64,000 nucleotides of DNA from Saccharicrinis carchari (lineage in GTDB: Bacteria > Bacteroidota > Bacteroidia > Bacteroidales > Marinilabiliaceae). The stretch is taken from the NCBI RefSeq assembly GCF_900182605.1, contig NZ_FXTB01000001.1, forward strand, positions 558,001 through 622,000, read 5' to 3'. Shown in pieces: positions 8,824-18,583 of the stretch; positions within the stretch are counted from its first letter, which is position 1, and each line of letters opens with the position of its first letter. The position numbers and the translations under genes are program-made. The notes under the pieces were generated by a model, which was not told where the DNA came from, searched no databases, and worked only from the letters and a program-made list of their open reading frames with translations.

Positions 8824-8831
8824 TATTTTTG
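8824..8831 (+). promoter_or_regulatory. Promoter -7 box for the TPR protein
   Basis: TATTTTTG, matching TAnnTTTG, 51 bp before the start codon. A TTG at 8798-8800 is the nearest -33 candidate, but its spacing (23 bp) is slightly long. Confidence 0.5.
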
Positions 8832-8881
8832 CGCTTTAAGGAAAAGCTAAATACGAAACATATAATTTTAAATTAAAAATC

Positions 8882-9529
8882 ATGAAGTACGTTTTATCGG
8901 TAACATTACTATTGTTTACAATGTTGGGAGTAGGCTATGCCCAGGAGGCCAAAAGTGCAGCTGAATTAAAAAACGAGGGTAACGCCGCATTAAAAAGCAA
9001 AGATTACAAAAGCGCACTGGTAGCCTTTGAGTCGGCCATTGCTAACTGGGACGAAGCGGAAGATATGGACGCGGCAATGGTGTACAACACCGCAACCTGT
9101 GCCCGGAAAATCGACAACCATAAAAAAGCCCTAAAGTATTACCAACAATCAAAAGATTTAGGCTATAAAGAAGATGTAGCTGCTTTTTATATTGGTATGG
9201 CTTATAAAAATATGGGTAAAGATCAGGAAATGGAAAAAGCCTTACTTAGCGGTATCGAAGAATTTCCGAACAGTAAATACATTGGTTACATGAAAAAAGA
9301 ATTGGCCAAATTCTATGTTATTCAGGCCAACGAATTTTTCACCAAAGGAATTTCCATCCTGAACAGCAGGGTCGACGGCAATCGTGATCAGTGGGACGCG
9401 ATAAAGAAAAATGCAAAAGCTGAGTTCGACCAGGCAGAAGCACTTGCCGACAAAGCTTTAAAATATCATGCTAACAATAAACCGGCTACTACTATCAAAA
9501 CCAAAATTGCCGAATTGATGAAAAGCTAA
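8882..9529 (+). CDS. Periplasmic tetratricopeptide-repeat (TPR) protein
   Basis: 215 residues with a clear signal peptide (MKYVLSVTLLLFTMLGVGYAQ). TPR-like helical pairs follow: LKNEGNAALKSKDYKSALVAFESAI, MVYNTATCARKIDNHKKALKYYQQS, AFYIGMAYKNMGKDQEMEKALLSGIEEFP. The C-terminal third is a long Lys/Asp-rich helix. TPR proteins of this size in Bacteroidota are usually exported scaffolds with no assigned substrate. The 389-residue protein at 15123 is of the same general type (signal peptide, similar early repeat, same strand). A strong terminator follows the stop codon. Confidence 0.8.
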   Translation: MKYVLSVTLLLFTMLGVGYAQEAKSAAELKNEGNAALKSKDYKSALVAFESAIANWDEAEDMDAAMVYNTATCARKIDNHKKALKYYQQSKDLGYKEDVAAFYIGMAYKNMGKDQEMEKALLSGIEEFPNSKYIGYMKKELAKFYVIQANEFFTKGISILNSRVDGNRDQWDAIKKNAKAEFDQAEALADKALKYHANNKPATTIKTKIAELMKS

Positions 9530-9551
9530 TTGTATTAAAATTATCTAAACA

Positions 9552-9589
9552 AAAAAAAGGATGAACCGTTTTTGGTTCATCCTTTTTTT
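9552..9589. terminator. Bidirectional rho-independent terminator
   Basis: A 16-bp perfect stem (9552-9567 with 9574-9589) with a six-base loop, A-run on one side and T-run on the other. It lies between the convergent TPR gene (ends 9529) and clpC (ends 9609) and can serve both. Confidence 0.9.
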
Positions 9590-9608
9590 GTTGGCAAACA
9601 TCAGGTAC

Positions 9609-12143
9609 TTAGTTTTCGCTGGCTTTGGAATCGTTTAACGCTTTGATTCCTTCTTTTTCTACCGAAGTAAATATCTTATCATTCTCTTCATCATAATCCA
9701 CTTTAATAATATCTCCTTCCGATATGCTGGCCTGGATAATGACCTCTGCCATCTCATCTTCGAGATACTTTTGGATAGCTCTCTTCAGTGGTCGTGCCCC
9801 ATAGCTGATGTCAAACCCTTTGGAAGCGATATAATCTTTTGCTTTTTCTGTGAGTGCAAGTTTATACCCCAGAGATTCAACTCGTGCATACAATCCTTTG
9901 AGCTCAATATCAATAATTTTGAAAATATCTTCTTTGTCCAGTGAATTGAAAACAATTACATCATCAATACGATTGATAAATTCGGGTGCAAAAGCTTTTT
10001 TCATCGCTTTTTGAATAACATGTCGGGCATGCTCCGAATCAGACTCTTTGCTGCTGGGCTGAAATCCCACTCCACGTCCAAAATCTTTAAGTTCGCGACT
10101 TCCTATATTTGAAGTCATGATGATAATTGTGTTTTTAAAATCAACTTTACGTCCAAGGCTGTCCGTCAGCCTGCCTTCGTCAAGCACTTGTAGCAGCAGG
10201 TTAAATACATCGGGATGCGCTTTTTCTATCTCGTCGAGCAAAACAACTGAATAGGGTCTGCGTCTCACCTTCTCGGTTAGCTGACCACCTTCTTCATACC
10301 CCACATATCCGGGAGGTGCTCCTACCAAACGCGAAACGGAAAACTTTTCCATATATTCGCTCATGTCTATGCGGATAAGTGCGTCGGTTGAATCGAACAG
10401 GTAGGTGGCCAATACTTTTGCTAAATGTGTTTTACCAACACCTGTTGGACCAAGAAAAACAAATGATCCGATAGGTCGGTTAGGATCTTTAAGGCCGGCT
10501 CGATTCCGTTGAATCGCCTTCACTATTTTTTGTATGGCATCTTCCTGGCCTATCACACGCCCCTGCATCTCGCTGCCCATCTTTAGCAATCTAAAGCCTT
10601 CGGCCTGAGCCACCCGCTGAACCGGAATGCCTGTCATCATGGCTACCACCTCGGCCACCTTTTCTAAATCAACAATTTCGCGGTTTTGTTGAAGGTCTTG
10701 TTCCCATTTTGTTTTGGCATTGTTTAAATCTTCGAGATAGGTTTTTTCTTTATCTCTGAAACTGGCCGCCAGCTCAAAGTTTTGGGCTTTTACCGCTTTT
10801 ATCTTATTGTCTTTCGTTTCTTCAATCTGTTCCTCTAGTTTTAATATGGTTTCCGGAACAACAATATTTGATATATGTACACGCGAACCTGCTTCGTCCA
10901 ATGCATCAATGGCCTTGTCGGGCAAATGACGGTCGGTAATGTATCTGTCCGTCAGTTTTACGCATGCTTCAACAGCTTCCTGCGTAAAGGTTACGTTATG
11001 ATGGTCTTCGTATTTTTCTTTTATATTGTTTAGTATTTCTACCGTTTCATCAATACTGGTCGGTTCCACCATAACTTTCTGAAACCTACGCTCCAGCGCA
11101 CCGTCTTTTTCAATGTGTTGGCGGTATTCGTCCAAAGTGGTGGCACCAATACATTGAATATCGCCGCGTGCAAGCGCAGGCTTTAACATATTGGCCGCAT
11201 CCAACGATCCGGTTGCTCCGCCTGCACCTACGATGGTATGGATTTCGTCGATGAAGAGGATGATGTTAGGATTTTTAGAAAGCTCATTTAAAATGGCTTT
11301 CATCCTTTCTTCAAATTGCCCTCTGTATTTTGTGCCTGCCACAATAGAGGCCAGATCCAGGGTAACAACTCTTTTGTCGAACAGCACGCGCGATACCTTT
11401 TTTTCCTGTATACGCAGCGCCAATCCTTCGGCAATAGCCGACTTACCCACGCCGGGTTCACCTATTAATATGGGATTGTTCTTTTTTCGACGGCTTAGAA
11501 TCTGTGCCAGTCGTTCTATCTCTCTTTCGCGTCCCACAATAGGGTCGAGCTTGCCGTCTTCGGCGGCTTGTGTTATGTCTATGCCAAAGTTATCAAGCAC
11601 CGGCGTGTCCGAACCTTTTGGGCCGGCAGCCGCGCGTGAGGGGTCGGAGCCGCCTCCTGACGAAAAGGGACTGTCCTGATCGTCGTCTTCAGGCAGATCG
11701 GCCTTTGCCAATGGTTGGTTATTGGTTAAAAGTGCCTTTACTTTTTCGTAATTCAATTTATCTTCTTCCATAAGTTCAGGTATTAATCCTTGATTATCTT
11801 TTAGTAAAGCCAAAAGCAGATGACCTGTATTAATGTTTTTGCTTTTTATCGCCCGTGACTCAAGATAAATTAATCTTAAAATCCTTTCCGACGATTTAAG
11901 CAAAGGGATGTGGTCGGTGTGCGCCAACACCGTGTCTGTTTTTAGCCTTTGTTCTATATTGCGCTTAAGCACTTCCAGGTCGACATTTAATTGTCCTAAA
12001 ACCTCTATTGCCGTGCCTTCGCCTTCTCTCAAAAGACCCAAAAGAAGATGCTCAGGTAAGATATATGGATTCCCGAGCCGCTCGGCTTCTTCTTTCGAGT
12101 AGGCGATAACATCATTTATCCGTTGTGAAAAATTCAAATTCAT
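9609..12143 (-). CDS. clpC: ATP-dependent Clp protease ATP-binding subunit ClpC
   Basis: 844 residues. Two Clp N repeats cover 1-145. The first AAA+ domain has Walker A GEPGVGKS at 228-235 and Walker B IILFIDE at 294-300. A UVR-containing middle domain lies at about 434-470, and the second AAA+ domain has Walker A GPTGVGKT at 565-572. The UVR segment and length mark ClpC rather than ClpB or ClpA. A VGF tripeptide (RGVGFQP) in the second AAA+ domain corresponds to the loop that docks on ClpP. It is a hexameric unfoldase feeding ClpP. The start ATG (complement of 12141-12143) is followed directly by the N-domain. It is monocistronic, divergent from gyrA across 342 bp, and ends at a strong terminator. 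Confidence 0.97.
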   Translation of the reverse strand: MNLNFSQRINDVIAYSKEEAERLGNPYILPEHLLLGLLREGEGTAIEVLGQLNVDLEVLKRNIEQRLKTDTVLAHTDHIPLLKSSERILRLIYLESRAIKSKNINTGHLLLALLKDNQGLIPELMEEDKLNYEKVKALLTNNQPLAKADLPEDDDQDSPFSSGGGSDPSRAAAGPKGSDTPVLDNFGIDITQAAEDGKLDPIVGREREIERLAQILSRRKKNNPILIGEPGVGKSAIAEGLALRIQEKKVSRVLFDKRVVTLDLASIVAGTKYRGQFEERMKAILNELSKNPNIILFIDEIHTIVGAGGATGSLDAANMLKPALARGDIQCIGATTLDEYRQHIEKDGALERRFQKVMVEPTSIDETVEILNNIKEKYEDHHNVTFTQEAVEACVKLTDRYITDRHLPDKAIDALDEAGSRVHISNIVVPETILKLEEQIEETKDNKIKAVKAQNFELAASFRDKEKTYLEDLNNAKTKWEQDLQQNREIVDLEKVAEVVAMMTGIPVQRVAQAEGFRLLKMGSEMQGRVIGQEDAIQKIVKAIQRNRAGLKDPNRPIGSFVFLGPTGVGKTHLAKVLATYLFDSTDALIRIDMSEYMEKFSVSRLVGAPPGYVGYEEGGQLTEKVRRRPYSVVLLDEIEKAHPDVFNLLLQVLDEGRLTDSLGRKVDFKNTIIIMTSNIGSRELKDFGRGVGFQPSSKESDSEHARHVIQKAMKKAFAPEFINRIDDVIVFNSLDKEDIFKIIDIELKGLYARVESLGYKLALTEKAKDYIASKGFDISYGARPLKRAIQKYLEDEMAEVIIQASISEGDIIKVDYDEENDKIFTSVEKEGIKALNDSKASEN

Positions 12144-12485
12144 ATGTCAATTTTTTTTACTCTTTTACAATTTTCGTGCAATTAATGCAGACACTGACAA
12201 TTCAGCAGTTCAACAGCGAATATTATGCCAATTCTTCCAGCAATTCAAGAAGGTTAAAGCTATAAAACATCCGTATAAAAATATTGTTTAAATTATCATT
12301 TTCCCGCTTATAAGTTTAAAAATAGCAATAATAAAGTGTATTTCGGAATGTTTGTTTGATGTTTGTAAATTGTGTGGTTTTTCGTTTTATAATTAGCGCA
12401 TAAATGATTAATTTAGGGCGTCTAAAAAACAGGCCTAAAGAAGCCTGTTTTTGTTTGTAATATCTAATTCATAATTTAAATATAA
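12144..12485. other. Divergent clpC/gyrA intergenic region
   Basis: 342 bp without a gene, AT-rich. I see no clean TAnnTTTG box for either gene. Apart from the hairpin at 12425-12452 it holds no recognisable element. Confidence 0.6.
12425..12452. terminator. Terminator-like hairpin 33 bp upstream of gyrA
   Basis: AAAAACAGGC at 12425-12434 pairs perfectly over ten positions with GCCTGTTTTT at 12443-12452, with an eight-base loop. It has A and T tracts on either side, so it could terminate in both directions, yet it stands between two divergent genes, where no upstream transcript is expected to end. Confidence 0.7.
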
Positions 12486-15071
12486 ATGGCTGAAGGAGAA
12501 AGAATTATAAAGATAAATATTGAGGAGGAAATGAAATCGGCCTACATCGATTATTCGATGTCGGTGATTGTTTCCAGGGCGTTGCCCGACGTCAGAGACG
12601 GTTTTAAACCTGTACACCGACGCGTTTTATTTGCCATGAGCGATTTGGGGCTTTCCTCTAACAAGCCATATAAAAAATCGGCCAGGATAGTGGGAGAGGT
12701 GCTGGGTAAGTATCATCCGCACGGCGACTCTTCGGTGTATTACGCCATGGTGCGAATGGCTCAACCTTGGTCTTTACGCTATCCCTTAGTCGATGGCCAG
12801 GGAAACTTTGGCTCAGTAGATGGCGACAGCCCTGCTGCCATGCGCTATACCGAAGCCCGATTGAACAGGATAGCGGAAGAAACGCTGGTTGATATCGATA
12901 AGAGAACGGTGGATTTCAGGTTAAACTTTGACGATTCGTTGCAGGAACCAACTGTATTACCTACCCGTATACCCAACCTATTGGTTAACGGGGCATCTGG
13001 TATAGCAGTGGGTATGGCCACCAACATGCCCCCACATAACTTAACCGAAATTATTAATGCCACAGTAGCCTATATCGAAAATAACGACATAGACACCGAC
13101 GGTCTTTTGGAATACGTTAAGGCACCGGACTTTCCCACAGGTGGTACCATATATGGTTTTAAAGGTGTAAAAGATGCCTTTGAAACAGGCAGGGGACGGG
13201 TAGTAGTTCGTGCCAAAGCCGAAGTAGAGACCGACAATAATGGCAGGGAAAAGATCATTATAACCGAGATCCCATATATGGTGAACAAGGCAGAACTGAT
13301 AATGAAAGTAGCCGACCTTGTTATCGAGAAAAAAATTGAAGGCATATCCAATGTAAACGATGAGTCGGACAGGGATGGTATGCGTATTGTGGTGGATCTG
13401 AAACGTGATGCGATTGCCAATGTAGTGCTGAATAATCTTTACAAGCTCACCGCTTTGCAATCGTCTTTTAGTGTAAATAATATAGCACTGGTTAATGGTC
13501 GTCCGGAAATGCTGAACCTTAAAGGCTTGATAAGCAATTTTGTGAAGCACCGCCACGAGGTAGTTGTTCGTCGTACGCAATATGAGTTGGAGCAGGCCGA
13601 AAAACGTGCCCACATTTTGGAGGGGCTCATTATTGCCAGTGACAACATCGACGAGGTAATTAAAATAATCAGGGCAGCATCCAGTCCCGACGAAGCGAGG
13701 GAAAAGCTGATGGAGCGGTTTGAGTTATCCGACATTCAGGCACGCGCTATCGTCGATATGCGTTTGCGTCAGCTCACCGGACTGGAACAGGATAAATTAC
13801 GCAGTGAGTACGAAGAATTACTGAACACAATAGCTGATTTGAAAGATATCCTGGCCAATGTAAGCCGGCGTATGGAGATTATAACCGAGGAACTGATTCA
13901 AATCAGGGATAAATATGGTGATGAGAGAAGAACAGATATTGTATACTCCTCGGAAGAATTTAATCCGGAAGACTTTTATGCCGATGATGAAATGGTGATT
14001 ACCATTTCGCACATGGGTTATATCAAAAGAACACCTTTGGCCGAGTTCAGAACCCAATCCAGGGGAGGAGTAGGTTCCAAGGGTAGCACCACCCGCGACG
14101 AGGACTTCATCGAACATCTTTATCCGGCAACGATGCACAATACCATGTTGTTTTTTACCAGCAAGGGACGCTGTTTCTGGTTAAAGGTGTATGAAATACC
14201 CGAAGGCGCAAAAAGTACAAAGGGTAGAGCCATACAAAACTTGTTAAATATAGAAGCCGACGATAAGGTAAAGGCGTTTATAAAAGTGAAGGGGCTTAAT
14301 GATCAGGATTATATCGACAGTCATTATATTATAATGGGTACGAAAAAGGGTATGATCAAAAAATCTTTGTTGGCCGATTATTCCCGTCCGCGCGTGAATG
14401 GAGTTAACGCGATTACCATCAAAGAAGGTGACGAACTTATACAGGCAAGGCTAACCAATGGCGATGCAGAAATCCTGATGGCCACACAATTGGGTAGAGC
14501 CATACGCTTTAACGAAAAAAAGGTAAGGTGCATCGGTCGTACCGGCCAGGGTGTCAAGGGAATAACCCTAGATACAAATAACGATGAAGTGGTTGGCATG
14601 ATATGTGTTGAAGACATAGAGCAGGAGGAAGTGCTGGTAGTGTCTGAAAATGGCTTCGGTAAAAAATCCAAGATTGAAGCCTATCGAATTACCAACCGGG
14701 GAGGTAAAGGAGTTAAAACAATGCGAATTACCGATAAAACGGGGGCATTGATATCCATTAAAAACGTTACCGACGACAACGACCTGATGATTATTAACAA
14801 ATCCGGCATAGCCATACGCTTGGCACTTTCCGAAATAAGAACCACAGGCAGAGCCACGCAGGGAGTTAAAGTAATTAACCTGCGCAACGGTGATCAAATT
14901 GCCTCAGTGGCCAAGGTGTCGGCTTTTAAAGATGAAGAAAGTGGTGGGGAAGATGTAGATTCGGAAACCATCGCAACAGAACAGGATAAAACCGGAAATG
15001 AAGCTGCCGAGGGACTAAATCCCGATAATAGCGAAGAAGAAAAAAATAACAACGAGGAAATACAAGAATAA
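12486..15071 (+). CDS. gyrA: DNA gyrase subunit A
   Basis: 861 residues. The breakage-reunion domain is at the N terminus, with the catalytic tyrosine at Tyr121 ([10 protein letters not shown]). The quinolone region reads [16 protein letters not shown]: Ser82 corresponds to E. coli Ser83, and Tyr86 stands where E. coli has Asp87. The C-terminal DNA-wrapping beta-pinwheel has several blades and a GyrA box reading TNRGGKG instead of QRRGGKG. The last 50 residues are an acidic tail ([16 protein letters not shown]). With GyrB (not in the window) it introduces negative supercoils. The next gene begins 51 bp downstream on the same strand, so readthrough into it is possible. Confidence 0.96.
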   Translation: MAEGERIIKINIEEEMKSAYIDYSMSVIVSRALPDVRDGFKPVHRRVLFAMSDLGLSSNKPYKKSARIVGEVLGKYHPHGDSSVYYAMVRMAQPWSLRYPLVDGQGNFGSVDGDSPAAMRYTEARLNRIAEETLVDIDKRTVDFRLNFDDSLQEPTVLPTRIPNLLVNGASGIAVGMATNMPPHNLTEIINATVAYIENNDIDTDGLLEYVKAPDFPTGGTIYGFKGVKDAFETGRGRVVVRAKAEVETDNNGREKIIITEIPYMVNKAELIMKVADLVIEKKIEGISNVNDESDRDGMRIVVDLKRDAIANVVLNNLYKLTALQSSFSVNNIALVNGRPEMLNLKGLISNFVKHRHEVVVRRTQYELEQAEKRAHILEGLIIASDNIDEVIKIIRAASSPDEAREKLMERFELSDIQARAIVDMRLRQLTGLEQDKLRSEYEELLNTIADLKDILANVSRRMEIITEELIQIRDKYGDERRTDIVYSSEEFNPEDFYADDEMVITISHMGYIKRTPLAEFRTQSRGGVGSKGSTTRDEDFIEHLYPATMHNTMLFFTSKGRCFWLKVYEIPEGAKSTKGRAIQNLLNIEADDKVKAFIKVKGLNDQDYIDSHYIIMGTKKGMIKKSLLADYSRPRVNGVNAITIKEGDELIQARLTNGDAEILMATQLGRAIRFNEKKVRCIGRTGQGVKGITLDTNNDEVVGMICVEDIEQEEVLVVSENGFGKKSKIEAYRITNRGGKGVKTMRITDKTGALISIKNVTDDNDLMIINKSGIAIRLALSEIRTTGRATQGVKVINLRNGDQIASVAKVSAFKDEESGGEDVDSETIATEQDKTGNEAAEGLNPDNSEEEKNNNEEIQE

Positions 15072-15122
15072 ACAACTATTATTTTATTTTAGCGGATTAA
15101 AATCCACACAATAAAAAAACGC

Positions 15123-16292
15123 ATGATGATGAAAAAAACAGTATTATTTTTAGCGGCTCTATTTACCATATCAATAGCAGTGGCGCAAAAAGGTAAGGTA
15201 ACTACGGCCACCACCTTATTAGAACAGGGCGATCCTGTGAAGGCCAAAGAGGCCATTGATCAAGCGATGGAGCACGAAAAAAGCAACACCTGGCCTAAAA
15301 CCTATATTGTTGCAGCAAAGGTTTATACCAAACTCTATCAGAAAGGCAAAGATGACAAAGGGACGATCAAAGCGTACAAGTTTTATCAAAAAGCTATTGA
15401 ACTGGACAAAAAAGGTAACCACAAAGGCAAGCAAAAAGGAAAATATAAGAAAGAAATTGGACAGGCGCTTTTATTCTTTGGTACTGAGTTGACCAATGCC
15501 GGCGTAGAGGCATTCAACAAAGAAGATTTTGAAACAGCGGTGCTGGCGTTCGACGGTCTATTAGAGCTCAACAAAAATGAGTATATGGAAGAGATTCAAG
15601 GCGAAAAAGTAGACACCGCCATTATTTTTAATGCTGCACTGGCTGCTTACAACGCAAAAAACTGGTCCGTTGCAGAAGACTATTTTAATCAATCCATCGA
15701 CTTAAAGTATGGTGGTGGCGACGCTGTTTTGTTGGTGCACCAGATGTACGTAGAACAGGGCGATTCTACAAATATGGGTTCAAATTTAATGAGAGGATTT
15801 GAAACATACCCCGAAGACAACAGGATTTTAACAGAGTTGATTAACTATTATTTAAATACAAAACAAAACGATAAGGCGCTCGATTATTTAAATAAAGCCA
15901 TCGAAAGCGATGCCACCAATGCGTCGTATTACTATGCCCGGGGAGTTCTTTACGATAGTAACAAGGATTTTGAAGCCGCCAAGGCCGATTACCAAAAAGC
16001 CCTGGAGTATGATCCTGAGTACTTTAACGCGCTGTATAATTTGGGTGTAATGTACTTTAATAAAGCTGTAGAGGAAATGAACCTGGCGAATGCCGAAACC
16101 GATTTTAAGAAGTTTGAAAGCAAAAAGAAGGTTGCAGAAACTACGTTTAAAGAAGCTATGCCATATTTTGAAAGAGCTTTAGAGGTTAAACCCGATGAAG
16201 TGGCCGTATTGGAAAGCCTGAAAACTTTGTACTATCGCTTTGAAATGATGGATAAGTACAAGGAAGTGGATGAAAAGTTGAAAAGTCTTTAG
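15123..16292 (+). CDS. Exported TPR protein
   Basis: 389 residues with signal peptide MMMKKTVLFLAALFTISIAVAQ; three ATGs in a row (15123, 15126, 15129) leave the exact start open. At least five TPR-like units are visible, the clearest being NKAIESDATNASYYYARGVLYDSNKDFEAAKADYQKAL and the following FNALYNLGVMYFNKAVEEM. A Lys-rich segment near residues 90-110 (KKGNHKGKQKGKYKKE) separates the first and second groups. It is probably a periplasmic scaffold; the partner is unknown. It could share the gyrA transcript, and it ends at a strong terminator. Confidence 0.85.
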   Translation: MMMKKTVLFLAALFTISIAVAQKGKVTTATTLLEQGDPVKAKEAIDQAMEHEKSNTWPKTYIVAAKVYTKLYQKGKDDKGTIKAYKFYQKAIELDKKGNHKGKQKGKYKKEIGQALLFFGTELTNAGVEAFNKEDFETAVLAFDGLLELNKNEYMEEIQGEKVDTAIIFNAALAAYNAKNWSVAEDYFNQSIDLKYGGGDAVLLVHQMYVEQGDSTNMGSNLMRGFETYPEDNRILTELINYYLNTKQNDKALDYLNKAIESDATNASYYYARGVLYDSNKDFEAAKADYQKALEYDPEYFNALYNLGVMYFNKAVEEMNLANAETDFKKFESKKKVAETTFKEAMPYFERALEVKPDEVAVLESLKTLYYRFEMMDKYKEVDEKLKSL

Positions 16293-16320
16293 TAAAAGGC
16301 GAATTCAATAATAAGAAATT

Positions 16321-16354
16321 AAAAATATCCGGGTAGAAGTATCCGGATATTTTT
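16321..16354 (+). terminator. Rho-independent terminator after the TPR gene
   Basis: A 12-bp stem (16321-16332 with 16343-16354; core AATATCCGG/CCGGATATT) with a ten-base loop and a T-run on the plus strand, 29 bp after the TPR stop codon. It could also serve the minus-strand direction. Confidence 0.85.
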
Positions 16355-16487
16355 ATATATATAAAAATAACATAATATCAACTATAGGACAAACTGAAAT
16401 AAGTTCTGATTGGATCGGTATGGCTTACGAGCTGCTGCTTTACATTAAGCTGCTGTTCATCAGAATAAATGAAAATGCGTTCTTGCT

Positions 16488-16973
16488 TTATTTCTCCGGT
16501 AACTTAAAATCCATTTTAAATTGCGGCTCGTCGTGTTGATTTACCATCCAGTTAGAAAAGCCATCGAGCCAATACCAAAACGAAAGCACCAGGTTTTCCG
16601 GTACATCTTTAAGTTTCGACAATACCTGCCTGTAACAATCGAGCCAAACGATTCTTGTTTTTGGGGTTATTTTAAAAGGCAAATGCCGGTTGGCCAACAT
16701 TGGGTTACCACGACTCATTTTATAGTATTGTGGCCCACCCAGCCGTTGTACAAAAAAATCAGCAGAACGTTTTTTAGCTTCTTCGAGTAAATGACCTTTG
16801 GGAGGAAAAATATCCTTGATCGTGCTTTCTACCAACAGATCGTAGTGATCGTTTACCATTTTTCGCACTCCATCTTCTTTCAGATAGTCATATATCTTTA
16901 TATCCGGCCCTGAGCTTTTCGGGCGAAGACCAAAGGGCAATGTTGTTATCTTAAATTGTGAAATTTCCACCAT
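16488..16973 (-). CDS. Truncated hemoglobin, group II-like
   Basis: 161 residues. The 2-on-2 globin signature is clear: B-helix tyrosine Tyr44 (HYDLLVES), FFVQRLGGPQYY at 73-84, proximal histidine His97 in PMLANRHLPF, and Trp110 at the G8 position, which is typical of group II. It binds heme. Members are linked to oxygen or nitric oxide handling or to redox chemistry. Cytosolic, with no signal. It is a stand-alone minus-strand gene ending near the preceding terminator. The 174 bp upstream hold no clear promoter. Confidence 0.88.
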   Translation of the reverse strand: MVEISQFKITTLPFGLRPKSSGPDIKIYDYLKEDGVRKMVNDHYDLLVESTIKDIFPPKGHLLEEAKKRSADFFVQRLGGPQYYKMSRGNPMLANRHLPFKITPKTRIVWLDCYRQVLSKLKDVPENLVLSFWYWLDGFSNWMVNQHDEPQFKMDFKLPEK

Positions 16974-17147
16974 ATCTTTTAATTTGACCTGTCTTTTTTA
17001 CTTGAATGAATATACTTATCGTTTTATTGAATTTAAACAATACAACAAACGAATGAGTAACAGCAAGCGGCTAAAAAAGTTTAGGGCAAACAATGCATAA
17101 GGGATGAAACGTTGTAAACAAAATTAATTTAGCATGCGCCTATTTGC

Positions 17148-18473
17148 TTAAAAAACGATGGTTTTACGACGAAGTGGTTTTATTTGGTTTTTCAGTTCAA
17201 ATAAATTGTAGTCGGGCCAGTCTTCCACTTTAGCCAGGGTACGATCCATCATATATTTGATGTCGTTGGCAAACTTAGGGCCTTTCCAGGAGTTGCAATT
17301 AAACACAATAGCGTACGACAGCCCATCATCCTGACGCACAACCAGCGCTGCTGTACCGGCTAGTGTGCCCGTTCTGTACCAGTAACTTTTTCGTACACCC
17401 CGCCAACCCAATGGACTTCCACCCAAAAGTTCAGTTGTACTCATTTCCTTGATACTATTGGCCGAAAGTATGTCGGCCGGGGTATCAAAACCATCAATGG
17501 CCACCACTAACCTTAACAAATCGGTCGTTGAGGCGACCCAACCACCTGCAGCACCCAGGGTTTTTATGTCGTTGCCACCATAACTTCTGGGGACTTCCTT
17601 ATCGTCACTCATATGGTCTTTAACAAGATAGGCATCGTCGGGCTCATAATATTTGACCTCCAAATCGAGTCTCTCATGACTGTAACTACCTCCAATTTGC
17701 ATATCAAAAATCTCCAGCGGATATAGCACATCGGTTTTTACGTACAACTCGTAGTCCATTCCTGAAACTTTTTCGATCACTTCTTCGAGTATGGCATATC
17801 CCAGATTGCTGTACGACGACATAGTACCGGGTGGGTAATGCAGACGCTTACCAAGCATAAAGCGGATAATGTCTTGCTTTTGTACCGGATAGTCCACCTT
17901 CATTTTTTTTGCGACGACCTGAGGAATAAACATAGGATCGCCATAGCGGTTTGTAAAACCGGCTGAGTGGTTGAGAAGTTGTTTGACGGTAATCCTTTCA
18001 ATTTTGGGGTCGCGATAATTTAAGAATATGGAATCGTTTAGAATGCCCTCCGAACCAAAAACCTGGTCATCGAGCGACACTTTGCCTTCTTCCACCAATT
18101 TCATTACAGCAACTGCAGTAAGCAGTTTCGAAACACTGGCAATCCTGAATAAATTATACGGCTGCACTTCAATAGATTTTTCTTTGTCGGCAAAACCATA
18201 GCCTTTGGTAAATACCAGTTTACCATCTTTAACTACTGAAAGTGATGCCCCTGCTAAATGGTTACGTCGCAGAAAGCGGTTCACGTTATCATCTATCACT
18301 TCAAATCTATCCTGATCGGAAAAGGTATTGGATATTCTGTGGGAAGCAACAGTAGGCGCCGGAGGAACAAAATCTCCACCAAAGGAATCACCGGAGTTAA
18401 AATAAGTCATATTGCCTATCCCCATTGAAACCACCCCCAGCAAGGCCAGACCTGTTTTATATATAAACTTCAT
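17148..18473 (-). CDS. Serine hydrolase of the beta-lactamase / penicillin-binding (class C) family
   Basis: 441 residues with an N-terminal hydrophobic segment (FIYKTGLALLGVVSMGIGNM), probably a signal peptide or anchor. The catalytic SxxK motif is Ser113-V-S-Lys116 (FRIASVSKLLTA), and the second motif is YSN in SSYSNLGYAILEE. The family includes esterases, D-aminopeptidases and cell-wall-modifying enzymes; a substrate cannot be assigned and antibiotic hydrolysis should not be assumed. It is last in a minus-strand run after the DUF4105, TlpA-like and peroxiredoxin-like genes, 110 bp from the previous stop, so co-transcription is possible but not certain. Confidence 0.85.
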   Translation of the reverse strand: MKFIYKTGLALLGVVSMGIGNMTYFNSGDSFGGDFVPPAPTVASHRISNTFSDQDRFEVIDDNVNRFLRRNHLAGASLSVVKDGKLVFTKGYGFADKEKSIEVQPYNLFRIASVSKLLTAVAVMKLVEEGKVSLDDQVFGSEGILNDSIFLNYRDPKIERITVKQLLNHSAGFTNRYGDPMFIPQVVAKKMKVDYPVQKQDIIRFMLGKRLHYPPGTMSSYSNLGYAILEEVIEKVSGMDYELYVKTDVLYPLEIFDMQIGGSYSHERLDLEVKYYEPDDAYLVKDHMSDDKEVPRSYGGNDIKTLGAAGGWVASTTDLLRLVVAIDGFDTPADILSANSIKEMSTTELLGGSPLGWRGVRKSYWYRTGTLAGTAALVVRQDDGLSYAIVFNCNSWKGPKFANDIKYMMDRTLAKVEDWPDYNLFELKNQIKPLRRKTIVF

Positions 18474-18583
18474 TCAATTACTAATTTAATCGATGCAAAA
18501 GTAAGCAAAAAGAGTAAAACATTATCCAATTCGTGCTTAAACATGCCCAAAAGAGCTTAAATAAGATTATATACGCAAGAAAA

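Noticed and set aside
12486-15071. GyrA has Tyr86 at the site of E. coli Asp87, a change seen in quinolone-resistant enterobacteria.
   Set aside because: As I recall, Bacteroidota GyrA naturally carries an aromatic residue here, and Ser82 (E. coli Ser83) is intact, so this is a lineage trait and not evidence of resistance.
16441-16560. Short plus-strand frame beginning MAYELLLYIKLLF near the globin end.
   Set aside because: It is under 40 codons, overlaps the globin gene and lies just past a terminator with no promoter.
17148-18473. Beta-lactamase-family serine hydrolase as an antibiotic-resistance gene.
   Set aside because: The SxxK/YxN family is broad and mostly esterases and peptidases; nothing in sequence or context points to beta-lactam hydrolysis.
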